64,000 nt of DNA from Geovibrio thiophilus (GTDB lineage Bacteria > Chrysiogenota > Deferribacteres > Deferribacterales > Geovibrionaceae). The stretch covers positions 2,108,001 through 2,172,000 of the forward strand of contig NZ_CP035108.1 of the NCBI RefSeq assembly GCF_004087915.1, read 5' to 3'. The position numbers and the translations under genes were made by a program. Each line of letters opens with the position of its first letter. Positions within the stretch are counted from its first letter, which is position 1. Positions 1 to 9,326 of the stretch are shown piece after piece. Under the pieces are notes generated by a model. The model was not told the DNA's origin and did not search any database. It saw nothing but the letters and a program-made list of their open reading frames with translations.

Positions 1-276
1 TTGAGCGGCGGCACACTTTCACTGCTGACTCAGCCCGATGAAATTACCGGAACCGATGAGGCATACACATCCAGTATAAATGTCAGCGCAGACGGTAAAA
101 TTTACGTCGGAGGAACTTATTACAACGGCAGTATCTATCAGCCATATCTCATTGAAATAAACGGCGGGACTGCACAGATGGCAGAACTGAATCCCCCCGC
201 TTCTCCGAATGATTTTGTCGACATTATAACATGGGACGGATCAGGCGATATGTACTTAATGTACGTATCGTTCTGA
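1..276 (+). CDS. C-terminal fragment of an unrecognised protein
   Basis: The reading frame is open from the first base to a TGA at 274-276, so the gene begins upstream of the window and only its last 91 residues are seen. They contain a pattern like that of beta-propeller or repeat proteins: an aspartate-glycine-lysine turn before a short strand (SADGKIYVGG), then a second similar segment ending in WDGSGDMYLMYVSF. No enzyme motif is visible. The TTG at position 1 is not evidence of a start codon. A strong hairpin terminator follows 35 bases after the stop. Function unknown; an extracytoplasmic repeat protein is a guess. Confidence 0.6.
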   Translation: MSGGTLSLLTQPDEITGTDEAYTSSINVSADGKIYVGGTYYNGSIYQPYLIEINGGTAQMAELNPPASPNDFVDIITWDGSGDMYLMYVSF

Positions 277-310
277 GAAAAAGACGGAATTAGGTAAACC
301 GAAAACTGAC

Positions 311-339
311 AGAGGAAGCCTCAAACGGCTTCCTCTTTT
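311..339 (+). terminator. Intrinsic terminator after the 1-276 gene
   Basis: A perfect 10-bp stem (311-320 with 327-336, AGAGGAAGCC and its complement) encloses a 6-nt loop and is followed by a short T run at 336-339. It ends the plus-strand gene and may also serve the convergent glutamate synthase operon, though the T run is poorer in that direction. Confidence 0.8.
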
Positions 340-424
340 CTGCCGATATAAATCAGACAGAATGTACTGATTTCCGCATACGCTGAGGATGACGCATAAA
401 TGCCGTCCTTAGGGCTGTTTATAT

Positions 425-2752
425 CTAGCTTTCCATAAATTTGATTAAGTTGTCCGTCATAGTCCATACGCCGCAGGGGCATACTCCTGCACAGATGCCG
501 CAGCCGATACACTTTGAGGCGCTGGAAACATATTCAAATTTGTCGTCCGCCTCAGTTCTTGTTATCGCCTGCTGAGGACATATGTCAAGGCAGAAACCGC
601 AGTCACGGCAGAAGCCGCAGCTCATGCAGCGCTTGGTTTCGTCCTCTGCCGGCATCTCCTCAAGGCGTGTGGAATTCATCGGGTGATAGAACTCATCCTT
701 AACCTTGTCCTGCGGAATCATAGGCGCCTTTTTGAAGGCATCCAGAGGTCTGCCCTTGAGCAGCCTGTCTATGTTGATCGCAGCCTTGCGCCCATCGCCG
801 AGAGCGTGGGTGAAGAGACCCTGCTTTATCGTGTCTCCCGTGACGAAAACCTTCTCATTCGCTGGAGACTGCATGAAATCGTTCACCAGCGTCATGCCCC
901 TCTCGTTGAGGTATTCCCTGCCGAGAAAGGAGACATCCGGTCTGTCGCCGATGGAGATTATAACCGTATCCGCCTCTATGAATGAGCCGTCCTTAAAGTG
1001 TATGCCTTTGTCGGTCACCTTATCGGTAAATTTGGGGAAAAGTATTTTCGCTCCGAGTTTTTCGGCGTGTTCTATTTCCTTTTCAAAGGCTGCGGGTCTC
1101 TGAATATCAACAGCGGTGACTTCCTCCGCACCCATCTGATAAGCTCCTATGACAACGTCCATAGCGGCGTTGCCTGCGCCTATCACCACAACCTTTTTAC
1201 CCACTGCCGGTTTTTCGCCCCTGTTGATTTTTTTGAGGAAATCAAGACCCTTGACAAGCCTTTCGTGCCCTTCAAACGGGATAACCACGGGATTGTGAGC
1301 ACCCACGGCAACCACAACGGCATCGTATTTTCCGCAGAGATCAGCGAACATATCCTTATCAACACGGGTGTCTGTTTTCACGTTCACACCTGTGTCCAGT
1401 ATTCTTTTTATTTCGGCTTTAAGAACATCTCTCGCCAGCCTGTCTTCGGGGATAACCTGCATCAGCTTACCGCCGATTACGCTGTCCGCCTCAAGAATAT
1501 CAACTGCATAGCCCATCCTTTTCAGGTGGAAGCCAGCGGTAAGACCCGCAGCGCCCGCACCTATCACCGCCACCTTGCAGCCGTTATCGGCCGCAGCGGC
1601 GGGAAGTGTGACATCCCTGCTGAGCATGCCCATTTCCTTTATTTTTACAGGCACATCCACATGAAGCCTGCTGCATTCGTCCTGACAAAGGTTCGGGCAG
1701 ACCTGACCGCAAACGGACGCGGGGAACGGGCTGTGCTCAAGCACAAGCTCCAGCGCCTCTTTCACCTTGCCCTGACGAAGAAGAGCTATCCTCTTCTGAG
1801 TGGGGATGAACACGGGGCAGTTATATTCACACGGTGCGGAGTATTTAGCGTTGCGCCACTCGGGAATGCGCAGCCTGTTTGCTCCCGTCTCCACATAGTC
1901 TGTTACCTTGAAATCTTCCTGAACCAGATCGCCGAAGATTCCTCCTTCCACCCATTTTTTCAGGCGGAAGTCTCTTGCTGACATATATCTGACTTCGTGT
2001 CTTTCCTCATGTGTTTTAGCAACGATTTTGTGCCACTGCGCCATGTCGGAAAGCTCGCTGTAAAGCTCCTGCTTATCTATTTTACCGAGGAAGACACCGA
2101 GACCTTCCCTGAGAAATTCCCTATCGGCGTCATCCAGTTCCAGCATCCATACTTCATCAGACAGACCGCTGACAAACCCTCTCACATAAACTGTTCCGCC
2201 AACCATGCCGACACAGCTTCTGTCGCCGAGGACAGATTCTCCTTCTGAAACACCGTGTCCGCAGACTATGGCATAGCCGCCGCCCATGAACTCGAAGCTG
2301 AATGAGCCCACCCTTTTCAGCACCCAGAACTCAGGCGCGGTATATCTCGGGTCGTATTTCATGAGTGCGCCGGAGCGTGTTCCGGTTTTGCCCGCAACGT
2401 ATATTTTGCCGGATGCCGCGCAGTGCGCCGTGGTGTCGCCGCCGTCGCCTTTGAGAATTATCTCAGCTCCGGCGTTAAGCCAGCCCACGTCAGCGGGGGC
2501 AGAGCCTTCAATGACTACGGTTGTTCCGGGCATCCCCATAGAACCCGCCCTCTGACCGGGGTTTTTCACCCTGAATGTGAGGTGTTCGCCGTTTTCCGCC
2601 CATAGAGCGCCGCCGATATTATGCTGACCTGAGGCGTCCACGTCAAATTCACGGATGCCTGAATCAAGCCCGCTGTATATTTCTTTAAGAAGGTTCTGAG
2701 TAGAGATCCTTTTATCGTTTTTTACTCCGCTGATATGCGCCTTTCCGCTCAT
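425..2752 (-). CDS. Glutamate synthase subunit: GXGXG domain fused to FAD/NADPH oxidoreductase and ferredoxin
   Basis: 775 residues with three parts. Residues 1 to about 250 form the GXGXG beta-helix domain normally at the C-terminus of the GltB large chain (glycine repeats such as GALWAENG and GGDTTAHCAASGKIYVAG). Residues about 300-700 are GltD-like: a cysteine cluster (CEYNCP near 307, CGQVCPNLCQDEC near 350), then two Rossmann motifs, VIGAGAAGL near 396 for FAD and VIGAGNAAM near 521 for NAD(P)H. The C-terminus adds two [4Fe-4S] motifs, CGFCLDICP near 715 and CIGCGICAGVCP near 752. It is the last gene of a three-gene operon, 13 bases after the FMN subunit. It would feed electrons from NAD(P)H or ferredoxin to the FMN subunit to make glutamate from 2-oxoglutarate and glutamine. 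Cofactor preference cannot be read from the sequence. Confidence 0.88.
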   Translation of the reverse strand: MSGKAHISGVKNDKRISTQNLLKEIYSGLDSGIREFDVDASGQHNIGGALWAENGEHLTFRVKNPGQRAGSMGMPGTTVVIEGSAPADVGWLNAGAEIILKGDGGDTTAHCAASGKIYVAGKTGTRSGALMKYDPRYTAPEFWVLKRVGSFSFEFMGGGYAIVCGHGVSEGESVLGDRSCVGMVGGTVYVRGFVSGLSDEVWMLELDDADREFLREGLGVFLGKIDKQELYSELSDMAQWHKIVAKTHEERHEVRYMSARDFRLKKWVEGGIFGDLVQEDFKVTDYVETGANRLRIPEWRNAKYSAPCEYNCPVFIPTQKRIALLRQGKVKEALELVLEHSPFPASVCGQVCPNLCQDECSRLHVDVPVKIKEMGMLSRDVTLPAAAADNGCKVAVIGAGAAGLTAGFHLKRMGYAVDILEADSVIGGKLMQVIPEDRLARDVLKAEIKRILDTGVNVKTDTRVDKDMFADLCGKYDAVVVAVGAHNPVVIPFEGHERLVKGLDFLKKINRGEKPAVGKKVVVIGAGNAAMDVVIGAYQMGAEEVTAVDIQRPAAFEKEIEHAEKLGAKILFPKFTDKVTDKGIHFKDGSFIEADTVIISIGDRPDVSFLGREYLNERGMTLVNDFMQSPANEKVFVTGDTIKQGLFTHALGDGRKAAINIDRLLKGRPLDAFKKAPMIPQDKVKDEFYHPMNSTRLEEMPAEDETKRCMSCGFCRDCGFCLDICPQQAITRTEADDKFEYVSSASKCIGCGICAGVCPCGVWTMTDNLIKFMES

Positions 2753-2765
2753 TTTGCCACCCCCT

Positions 2766-4409
2766 CTAGCATGCGTACTGAATTTTAAGTCTGTCCGCCA
2801 CAGCCTTGTCCTCGCTGATCAGGCAGTCTGACCTGCCTACAGGGAGTGAGCTGTTGCCGATGGGAGCAAGAAGCTTTTTGAGCTCACTGTCAACTGAGAG
2901 GAAATAGTTGACAATGTTTTCGGCGACTCTGTCTATATCCAGTCTTTTTACAAGTGTCGGGTTCTGCGTTGTTATCCCAACAGGACAGAGACCCGTGTTG
3001 CAGGCGTTGCATTTGCCGTGGTCATTGCCCACACAGCCCGCAAGCTGAAGCATTAGCTTCCCTGTGAAAACACCGTTGGCGCCGAGAGCTATCATCTTGA
3101 AGGCATCCGCGGCGAGGTTGCCCGTCTGCCCCAGTCCGCCCGCGCCCCAGAGAGGTATCTGGGACTGCTTGCCCTGATGCGTCGCCGCAAGGTAGCAGTC
3201 ACGGAGCTTGGAAACGATGGGATGCCCCGTGTGATCCAGTGAAACCTCATTAGCCGCTCCCGTTCCGCCGAGTATGCCGTCAAGGAAGAAGCCGCCCACA
3301 ATGTTGTACGGGTCACGGAGGAGGTTGTTGTAAACCGATACGCTGGTGGAGCTTGCGGCAACCTTAATCGCCACCGGAACTTTGAACTTGAACGCAGAGT
3401 TGAACGTGAGGAACATCTTCTGCACGCTCTCCTCTATGGAGTAAAGCCCCTGATGGTTAGGAGGGCTGAGGAGGTCGGTTTTCGGAACGCCTCTGATCTC
3501 CTGAATGTGGCTCGCCACCTTCTTAGCCTGAAGCAGACCGCCGTCACCGGGTTTCGCGCCCTGACCTATCTTGATCAGCACACCGCCGGGAAGCTCCTGC
3601 ATATAGGGCATTGTATTTATGATCCTGTTCCAGCCGAAGTGACCGGAAGCTATCTGGAGTATTGTATACTTAAGGAATTTTGATTTCAGGAGCCTGATGG
3701 GAACGCCGCCCTCGCCGCTGCACATGCGCACGGGAAGCCCGCATTCCTCATTGAGATAAGCCGTGGCGATCGCCATAGCCTCCCACATTCTCCATGAGAG
3801 AGCGCCTATTGACATGTCACCTATTATGACAGGGTATATCCAGTTCATCGGCGGGAGCACGCCTGAATCTATTTTCAGCTTGCCGTTTTCCAGCACAAAG
3901 GGAATCTGGTCCGCCGGAAGAATCCTGCCGAAGGGGGCGAGCATGTCGAAGGTGTGTCTGGAGGCGTCCAGTGAGGGGTCTGTCATCTGGCTGATGCGCC
4001 CGACTCTTATTTTGTCCAGAGTGCGTACACCGGTTGAAAGATTCGCCCTGCCGCCTCTTTTGTAGGGGTCGGCAAGGATGCTTCTGTATTTTATGGTGAA
4101 TCTGGAGTCCTCATTGCGCACGGGCTTGATGGCAGTGTTCGGGCATACCCTTTCGCATACGCCGCAGCCGCGGCAGAACTTATATACATCCACCTTCTGT
4201 TTTATAACAGGTACAGCCTTAAACTCCACCTTTGGCTCAGGAGTAAGATAATCGCTCACTACCTTTCTGCGCTTTTCCATTCCGGCTTCTATAGCCTCAA
4301 AAGGACAGGCGGCGACACAGCTTCCGCACATAGTGCATCTTTCGGTGGAATAATTTATCTGCCAGTCAAGGTCGTCCCTTGATATTTCGTTCACTCTCAT
4401 TGTTGCCAT
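2766..4409 (-). CDS. Glutamate synthase FMN-binding subunit with N-terminal ferredoxin domain
   Basis: 547 residues. The N-terminus carries two [4Fe-4S] motifs, CTMCGSCVAACP near 26 and CRGCGVCERVCP near 79. The rest is the GltB central FMN domain: IKIGQGAKPGDGG, then the glycine-rich GGLGQTGNLAADAFKMIALGA, then the cysteine cluster CNACNTGLCP near 470, which matches the Fe-S site of this family. This domain condenses 2-oxoglutarate with the ammonia released by the amidotransferase subunit. Single-domain FMN subunits of about 500 residues with an added ferredoxin are typical of the archaeal-type enzyme rather than the 1500-residue bacterial GltB. Its start overlaps the end of the upstream amidotransferase gene by 13 bases, so the two are probably translationally coupled. 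Confidence 0.9.
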   Translation of the reverse strand: MATMRVNEISRDDLDWQINYSTERCTMCGSCVAACPFEAIEAGMEKRRKVVSDYLTPEPKVEFKAVPVIKQKVDVYKFCRGCGVCERVCPNTAIKPVRNEDSRFTIKYRSILADPYKRGGRANLSTGVRTLDKIRVGRISQMTDPSLDASRHTFDMLAPFGRILPADQIPFVLENGKLKIDSGVLPPMNWIYPVIIGDMSIGALSWRMWEAMAIATAYLNEECGLPVRMCSGEGGVPIRLLKSKFLKYTILQIASGHFGWNRIINTMPYMQELPGGVLIKIGQGAKPGDGGLLQAKKVASHIQEIRGVPKTDLLSPPNHQGLYSIEESVQKMFLTFNSAFKFKVPVAIKVAASSTSVSVYNNLLRDPYNIVGGFFLDGILGGTGAANEVSLDHTGHPIVSKLRDCYLAATHQGKQSQIPLWGAGGLGQTGNLAADAFKMIALGANGVFTGKLMLQLAGCVGNDHGKCNACNTGLCPVGITTQNPTLVKRLDIDRVAENIVNYFLSVDSELKKLLAPIGNSSLPVGRSDCLISEDKAVADRLKIQYAC

Positions 4410-5503
4410 CTCTGCACCTCAAGGTTGTTGGTGATAACAACTGTCTCTCTTTCGCTGGTGTATATATCCTCTTCCCAGTTTCTGCCGGGAAGAACCTCGT
4501 TTATGCCTGAGACCTCTGAGGTCATGACAACTGTGCCGTTGTGCCTGCCTATGACCGTCGGGCGGAGCTTCTTGGCATCACAGGTGTTGAACAGAGTGCC
4601 GTCCGGCAGAACGCCAATTATGGTGTTGGGCCCGTTTATCTCAAGGTTTGAGAGGGAAGAGCGGATAAATTTAAGCGCCTCTCCGTCCTCTCTTTTCGCC
4701 ATTTCCTCAAAGGGAAGCGGTGTTATGGCGTGCTTGTAATATTCCAGAGGCCATTTGAGTATTTTATGGATGTAGTGGAGTGTATAGAGAAAGCACTGCG
4801 AATCGGACTCAAAGCCTATATAGCCTTTGTAGAGCCCGTTCTGGAAGTTTTTGTTTTTTTCATAAAAGGTGTTTTCGCCGTTGGCAAGCGCAGTGTACCC
4901 CTGAAGAAAGAAGGGATGCGCCGCGTAGCGCACTATATCGTAATTTGTGTTCTGGCGGCACTGAGCGGTAATCACCTTTGCGGTGAAATCCCTGTCCTCT
5001 TTCCAGAGTCCGAAATAGGTTCCTATATCCTGCGGATCGCCTATCTCCTTGAGGGTTATCACATCCGGCCAGAAGGAATACACATAACCGTCGTCATTCT
5101 CCTCAAGAACATTTCTCAGCTTCAGCCTCATATCCACCAGAAGCTCTTCCTTCTCCTCCTGAGGAGCGTACTTGAAGCTTCTGGGGTATTGAAACACCTG
5201 AAAAACATAATTGGGCATGGGCTCTATATTCAGCTCGTCACGGAAGTTGATCTCCGGCGACCACTGCATAACCCTTACAAAGCCTTCTTTATGAAGAATA
5301 TCCTCCGCAGTCGCCATGCCCTTATCCGTACATGCCATGGAGAGAATGGGAAGATCCTTATAGTCTGCGAACCTGCCGCCCAAGTCCTGCATAACCATTG
5401 CGAAACCTGAGTTATCGTGCCCCTTCTGCTGGGAACGCATAAGGAGCAGGGCTTTTGACGGATGAACATAATCCGTGGATTTGATAGCGCCTATTCTGCA
5501 CAT
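4397..5503 (-). CDS. Glutamate synthase class II glutamine amidotransferase subunit
   Basis: 368 residues when started at the ATG at 5503. This start is chosen because class II amidotransferases need a cysteine at position 2, exposed by removal of the initiator Met: the protein begins Met-Cys-Arg-Ile-Gly. An AGGAGG ribosome site lies 7 bases upstream. A longer in-frame start at 5539 would bury that cysteine. The protein hydrolyses glutamine and passes ammonia to the FMN subunit encoded immediately downstream. Later motifs include NTIIGVLPDGTLFNTCDAKK and TSEVSGI, which fit an Ntn-hydrolase domain. It is the first gene of the operon and lies about 280 nt downstream of a strong predicted promoter. 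Confidence 0.9.
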   Translation of the reverse strand: MCRIGAIKSTDYVHPSKALLLMRSQQKGHDNSGFAMVMQDLGGRFADYKDLPILSMACTDKGMATAEDILHKEGFVRVMQWSPEINFRDELNIEPMPNYVFQVFQYPRSFKYAPQEEKEELLVDMRLKLRNVLEENDDGYVYSFWPDVITLKEIGDPQDIGTYFGLWKEDRDFTAKVITAQCRQNTNYDIVRYAAHPFFLQGYTALANGENTFYEKNKNFQNGLYKGYIGFESDSQCFLYTLHYIHKILKWPLEYYKHAITPLPFEEMAKREDGEALKFIRSSLSNLEINGPNTIIGVLPDGTLFNTCDAKKLRPTVIGRHNGTVVMTSEVSGINEVLPGRNWEEDIYTSERETVVITNNLEVQRWQQ

Positions 5504-5785
5504 ATCCTGCCTCCTGTATGAAAACAATTTACATTGCATTCTAAGTTTATAAGACCGTTAAGCCTGATAAAATAAACAACAAGGCGGACTGCCGAAACAG
5601 CGTATGACCTGTGGGACACTGAGACCGCTTTCGGAATAAAACTTTACGGAGAGAAGCTTTCCTTTTCTTTCGGGGCTTTCTGAAATAAACCGCTGCCCTT
5701 AATCAACTGCGTCTGAATTTGTCGCTGCGGATCTGAGATCCGCTTCGGAAATACGGTAAATCTCCCCTTTGTGTTTTACCGCCAT
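5504..5785 (-). promoter_or_regulatory. Long leader of the glutamate synthase operon
   Basis: About 280 nt separate the predicted transcription start (near 5785) from the first structural gene. The leader contains a small open frame (5699-5785) and a perfect inverted repeat at 5727-5743 (GCGGATCT, one base, AGATCCGC). It matches no riboswitch class that I can recognise. The remaining gap, 5820-6036, is AT-rich and holds nothing I can identify. Confidence 0.45.
5699..5785 (-). CDS. Possible 28-residue leader peptide
   Basis: An ATG at 5785 opens 28 codons ending in TAA at 5699, giving a charged peptide that starts MAVKHKGEIYRISEADLRSA. Codon use resembles the neighbouring genes. There is no Shine-Dalgarno site, but the ATG lies 6 bases after a good -10 box, which would make it leaderless. 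No run of Gln or Glu codons of the kind used in classical attenuation is present. It could be a chance frame; conservation in relatives would decide. Confidence 0.3.
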   Translation of the reverse strand: MAVKHKGEIYRISEADLRSAATNSDAVD

Positions 5786-5790
5786 ATGAA

Positions 5791-5819
5791 CTTATAATAT
5801 GATACAAATGATAAGTCAA
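5791..5819 (-). promoter_or_regulatory. Sigma-70-type promoter of the glutamate synthase operon
   Basis: On the minus strand TTGACT (5814-5819) and TATAAG (5791-5796) are separated by exactly 17 bases. The predicted start is near 5785-5784. Confidence 0.6.
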
Positions 5820-6036
5820 TAATTAGAAACAAAGGTTAAAGCATGAAAAGAGATATTAAAATAATTCTTAAAAACAATTTAAAAATTATTTGAAAACGCA
5901 AAACCATTGTCACATTTATTACAATTCATTTTTAGCATTTATTATCAGATATTTGAAAAAGCTCAAAACTATACTGTTTGTTTTAAGAGGGAAAGATAAG
6001 CACGGATTAACAATTATAAGGAAGGCTTAAAAAAAA

Positions 6037-7251
6037 TCAGTTAAATATCATTTTTGTCTGTAAGTAAAACTCATCGGAACCGTCTCTTATTTTTTCGAGC
6101 TGGCTTTTGGTAAGGTTTATCCGGTTTTTCATAAGGTAAGTGGCGGCAATGTCAGGCTCGGCAATGCGGAAATAGGTATAGAGAATCTTGGACATCTTCA
6201 GTATCTTAGCTTCATTCTGAAACTTGCATTTAAAGGGCTCGTCCTGAAACTGCACAGGCATGTAGAACTCAGGCTTAAACTTCCACTTCACAAGCAGAGC
6301 GATTCCTGCGTTCACCGAGTTGTGGTCTGCCAGACGCTTGTAGTTCTCGCTGTCCTTGGCGTCGATGGTTTCTCCTTCCAAATAGTCAGACAGAACAGCA
6401 AGAAGGAATATATACCCGATGCGGTGGATCATTCCGATAGAGAAAACAATTTTTTTACCTGAGAATTTAAGGACATCCGCCAGAACATGGGCAATGCACC
6501 CCACCCTTATGCTTTCTTCCACCGCTTCGCTTATCTCATTATGAAACATAAGCTCCTTATTGGAAGCCAGCGCAACGTTTATATAATTGATAAGGAACAT
6601 TTTTATATTCATTGTGCCTATGCGCACTATGGCGCTCTCAATATCCTTAATATCAGTAAAAAGACCGCTGTAGTGCACGGAGTTGGCAAGTTTGATAAGC
6701 CCTGCGTGTATGCCCGGATCAGTTCTGGACATTACTGCTATTTCCTGAATAGTCACATCGTCCGATTCAAGAATAGGAAGCATCTGAAAGGCTATATCCT
6801 TTTTCATGGGCAGAATAACGTCACCCTTGCTGAGAACCTTTTTGATGTAGTCGAAAATACCTTCCTTGCTCTTCTGCGAAGCGGCCGCCTCAAGGGGTCT
6901 GCACACCTTGCCGGCGACGAGTATCTGTTCAAACGGACGCATCACCTGATTATGGTAGATTATCTCATAGCTTTTGTGCATGAAATACTTATCAAGCTCT
7001 TTATCCGCAAGGATCATGTAGATGCTCTGGGTGGAGTCTTTGATATGATCCTGAAGCTTGGAAAAGCTTACAAACTCGTTTTTATCAAGCAGAACAATGA
7101 ACACATTGCGGAAGCCGCGCGTTTCCAGAAGTCTGCGGAAGCCGCGGGTAAAAAACGAGAATGCCTCATGCTCAACCCCGAGTATCTCAAGCATGGAGCT
7201 GTAATAATTAAGAATCTTTCTTTCAGAGCAAATAAGTATGGTGTCTGCCAT
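6037..7251 (-). CDS. HDOD-domain signalling protein with receiver-like N-terminus
   Basis: 404 residues. About 1-125 look like a degenerate response-regulator fold (ILICSERKILNYYSSMLEILG, later FIVLLDKNEF), without a clear phospho-acceptor aspartate arrangement. About 150-340 match the HDOD domain: a helical region with LPILESDDVTIQEIAVMSRTDPGIHAGLIKLANS and AIVRIGTMNIKMFLINY. HDOD proteins resemble HD phosphohydrolases but usually lack the metal residues and act in regulation. The gene lies 23 bases downstream of a histidine kinase on the same strand, so the kinase is its likely partner. Confidence 0.75.
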   Translation of the reverse strand: MADTILICSERKILNYYSSMLEILGVEHEAFSFFTRGFRRLLETRGFRNVFIVLLDKNEFVSFSKLQDHIKDSTQSIYMILADKELDKYFMHKSYEIIYHNQVMRPFEQILVAGKVCRPLEAAASQKSKEGIFDYIKKVLSKGDVILPMKKDIAFQMLPILESDDVTIQEIAVMSRTDPGIHAGLIKLANSVHYSGLFTDIKDIESAIVRIGTMNIKMFLINYINVALASNKELMFHNEISEAVEESIRVGCIAHVLADVLKFSGKKIVFSIGMIHRIGYIFLLAVLSDYLEGETIDAKDSENYKRLADHNSVNAGIALLVKWKFKPEFYMPVQFQDEPFKCKFQNEAKILKMSKILYTYFRIAEPDIAATYLMKNRINLTKSQLEKIRDGSDEFYLQTKMIFN

Positions 7252-7274
7252 TTTTTACCTTTCGTCGGTTTATT

Positions 7275-9326
7275 CTACTGCTGGATGCTGGGCAGTTCGA
7301 TGCGGAAACATGCCCCCTTGTCAGTGTTCCGGACGGAAAGCTGTCCGGGCATGCTGTTTTCCACTATCATTTTAGACATATACAGCCCTATGCCAGTGCC
7401 CTTTCCTTCGGGTTTGGTAGTGAAATAAGGCTCGAATATCCTCTCCTGAAGCCCCTCATTCACCCCTCCGGCATTGTCCTCTATCTCCGCCACGGCTTTT
7501 CCGTTTTCATAATAAACACGGACAATAACCTGCGGTTCGGCTACGTTTTTCTCTGTCAACGCGTCTTTGGCGTTGTTCAGAATATTGAGAAACACCTGCG
7601 CAAGCTCACCCGGGTAGCCGCTCACCATGAGTTCGCTGTCAATCCGGAGCTCGACATCTATCCTGTGCTCCTCAAAGAAAGCCTGCACAAGATAAAGCGC
7701 CTTTCTCACACAGTCGGAGAGGAGAAACTCCGCCTGTTCCTTATTCTCCTTGAAGAAGTTGCGGAAATCGTCCACAGTGGCGGACATCTGCTGGATGAGA
7801 GCGTTCACCCTGTCCAGAATGTCCTTAAGCTTGTCATCGGTAAGCTCGCCGGAGTCCTTTATATATTTCAGCTCAAAAAAAGACAGATTCAGCGCATTCA
7901 GAGGCTGGCGCCACTGGTGGGCTATGTTGCCGAGCATCTCGCCCATAGCGGCAAGCTTCGACTGCTGGATGAGCAGCTTTTTGTGCTCCATACTTCTTTC
8001 CACTTCATGCCTGACCTTTTCCTCCATCAGCGCATAAAGCTCCATCAGCTCTTCCTGCATGTATTTTCTGTCCAGCACATTCACGAGGATTTCGCTTACG
8101 ATGGTGAGCAGGGAAACTATGTCGTCATCCCAGTCACGCTCTTTTTCAAGGGATGAAAAAGTCATGAAGCCTGTGGATTTACCCTCTTTAATCATAGGTA
8201 CTATAATAAGCGACTTAACCCCGAGAGCGTTCAGATATTCCCGTTCGTATTCGGAGCATTTTCTGTAGCCGCTGAGAGATGTTATATTAATTATCTCCCT
8301 GCCTGCAAGCTTTTCCATAAGAAGTTCCATTTCAAGCAGAGAAACAGACTTCATTCTCTTCATCAGGCTGGGCACACCGGCCGCAGTCCATTCATGGGTG
8401 ACAGACGCCCTCATGCTGTCCCTGTCCATACTGAAAACGCAGCAGCGCTCGGCGTCCACAAATGTTCCTATCTTCTCCAGCGCGCTGTTGATCCCCGAAT
8501 CCACCTCTTCTGCTGAGAGGTTTATGAATCCGGCGGAGATCTCCATTATCTGCTGCTCAAACCACAGCCTGTTCTGTATGCCCAATTCGGCATTGACCCA
8601 TGTTGTTATATCGTCATGAATGGAAACCACGCCGGCAAACTGTCCGCGCTCGTTCCTCACCGCTGTTTTTGTTATGTCAAACCAGCGGAACTCGCCCGTG
8701 GTTTTTATGTAAACCGTTTCAACATAGTTGTAGCTGGAGCATCTGCCCGCGGCTATTTCCCTGTCTCCCTTGGAGAAGCGGTCAAACTCCTCGTCAGTGA
8801 AGAGCTGTTCGTCCGTCCTGCCGATTAAAACTTCGTCACTGTGTGCTCCGGCAAGATCAAGAAAGCTGCGGTTGCACCCTGTGTAGCGAAGATCCCTGTC
8901 TTTCCAGCATACCGCCGCCGGAAGACTGTCTATGACATTTTGCAGCACCTTCTGGTAGCCGCTTCCGCCGGAAAACGATGTGTAGTCGGGACAGTTGACC
9001 CTGCGGATTATGCCTTCAAAGCCGGATGCCTTGCCCACCGCGTCCCGTATTATAAAAATACTTTCCGTGGCATTCACTTCCTCACCGTTTCGTGTGACAA
9101 GAGTTACGGAAATGTCCTCTGCGAGACCTTCCCTTAAGATCGAATCCTCCACAGCGTTTCTGACGGAAGGGTATTTATAGAAGCTGTCAATGGTTCTGCC
9201 TGTAAGTTCCTCGGCGGAGTACTCTAAAACACGCTCCGTTCCGCCGGAAACCTTTATGATTCTCCTCAAAAGGTCGGTTTCGTAAAAAATTTCTCCAGAA
9301 AAAGCTGAAAGCCTCTCAAAAGGCAT
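7275..9326 (-). CDS. PAS-PAS-GAF sensor histidine kinase
   Basis: 683 residues from the ATG at 9326, preferred over a GTG at 9377 because AGGGG lies 7 bases before it. Two PAS domains (about 10-115 and 125-245, the second with VCWKDRDLRYTGCN and the PAC-like SIHDDIT), a GAF domain (about 270-420), a coiled linker, a HisKA box with the phospho-accepting His near 468 (AHQWRQPLN), and an HATPase domain with EDNAGGV, FEPYFTTK and GTGIGLYMSK. No membrane segment is seen, so it is probably a soluble kinase sensing an internal signal. No response regulator of the DNA-binding type follows; the next gene encodes an HDOD protein. Confidence 0.88.
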   Translation of the reverse strand: MPFERLSAFSGEIFYETDLLRRIIKVSGGTERVLEYSAEELTGRTIDSFYKYPSVRNAVEDSILREGLAEDISVTLVTRNGEEVNATESIFIIRDAVGKASGFEGIIRRVNCPDYTSFSGGSGYQKVLQNVIDSLPAAVCWKDRDLRYTGCNRSFLDLAGAHSDEVLIGRTDEQLFTDEEFDRFSKGDREIAAGRCSSYNYVETVYIKTTGEFRWFDITKTAVRNERGQFAGVVSIHDDITTWVNAELGIQNRLWFEQQIMEISAGFINLSAEEVDSGINSALEKIGTFVDAERCCVFSMDRDSMRASVTHEWTAAGVPSLMKRMKSVSLLEMELLMEKLAGREIINITSLSGYRKCSEYEREYLNALGVKSLIIVPMIKEGKSTGFMTFSSLEKERDWDDDIVSLLTIVSEILVNVLDRKYMQEELMELYALMEEKVRHEVERSMEHKKLLIQQSKLAAMGEMLGNIAHQWRQPLNALNLSFFELKYIKDSGELTDDKLKDILDRVNALIQQMSATVDDFRNFFKENKEQAEFLLSDCVRKALYLVQAFFEEHRIDVELRIDSELMVSGYPGELAQVFLNILNNAKDALTEKNVAEPQVIVRVYYENGKAVAEIEDNAGGVNEGLQERIFEPYFTTKPEGKGTGIGLYMSKMIVENSMPGQLSVRNTDKGACFRIELPSIQQ

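Noticed and set aside
998-1981. 327-codon open frame on the plus strand
   Set aside because: It is antisense to the glutamate synthase FAD subunit, whose motifs are complete.
5504-5539. Longer N-terminus for the amidotransferase subunit
   Set aside because: The 12 extra residues would hide the catalytic cysteine that must become residue 1; the AGGAGG site supports the ATG at 5503.
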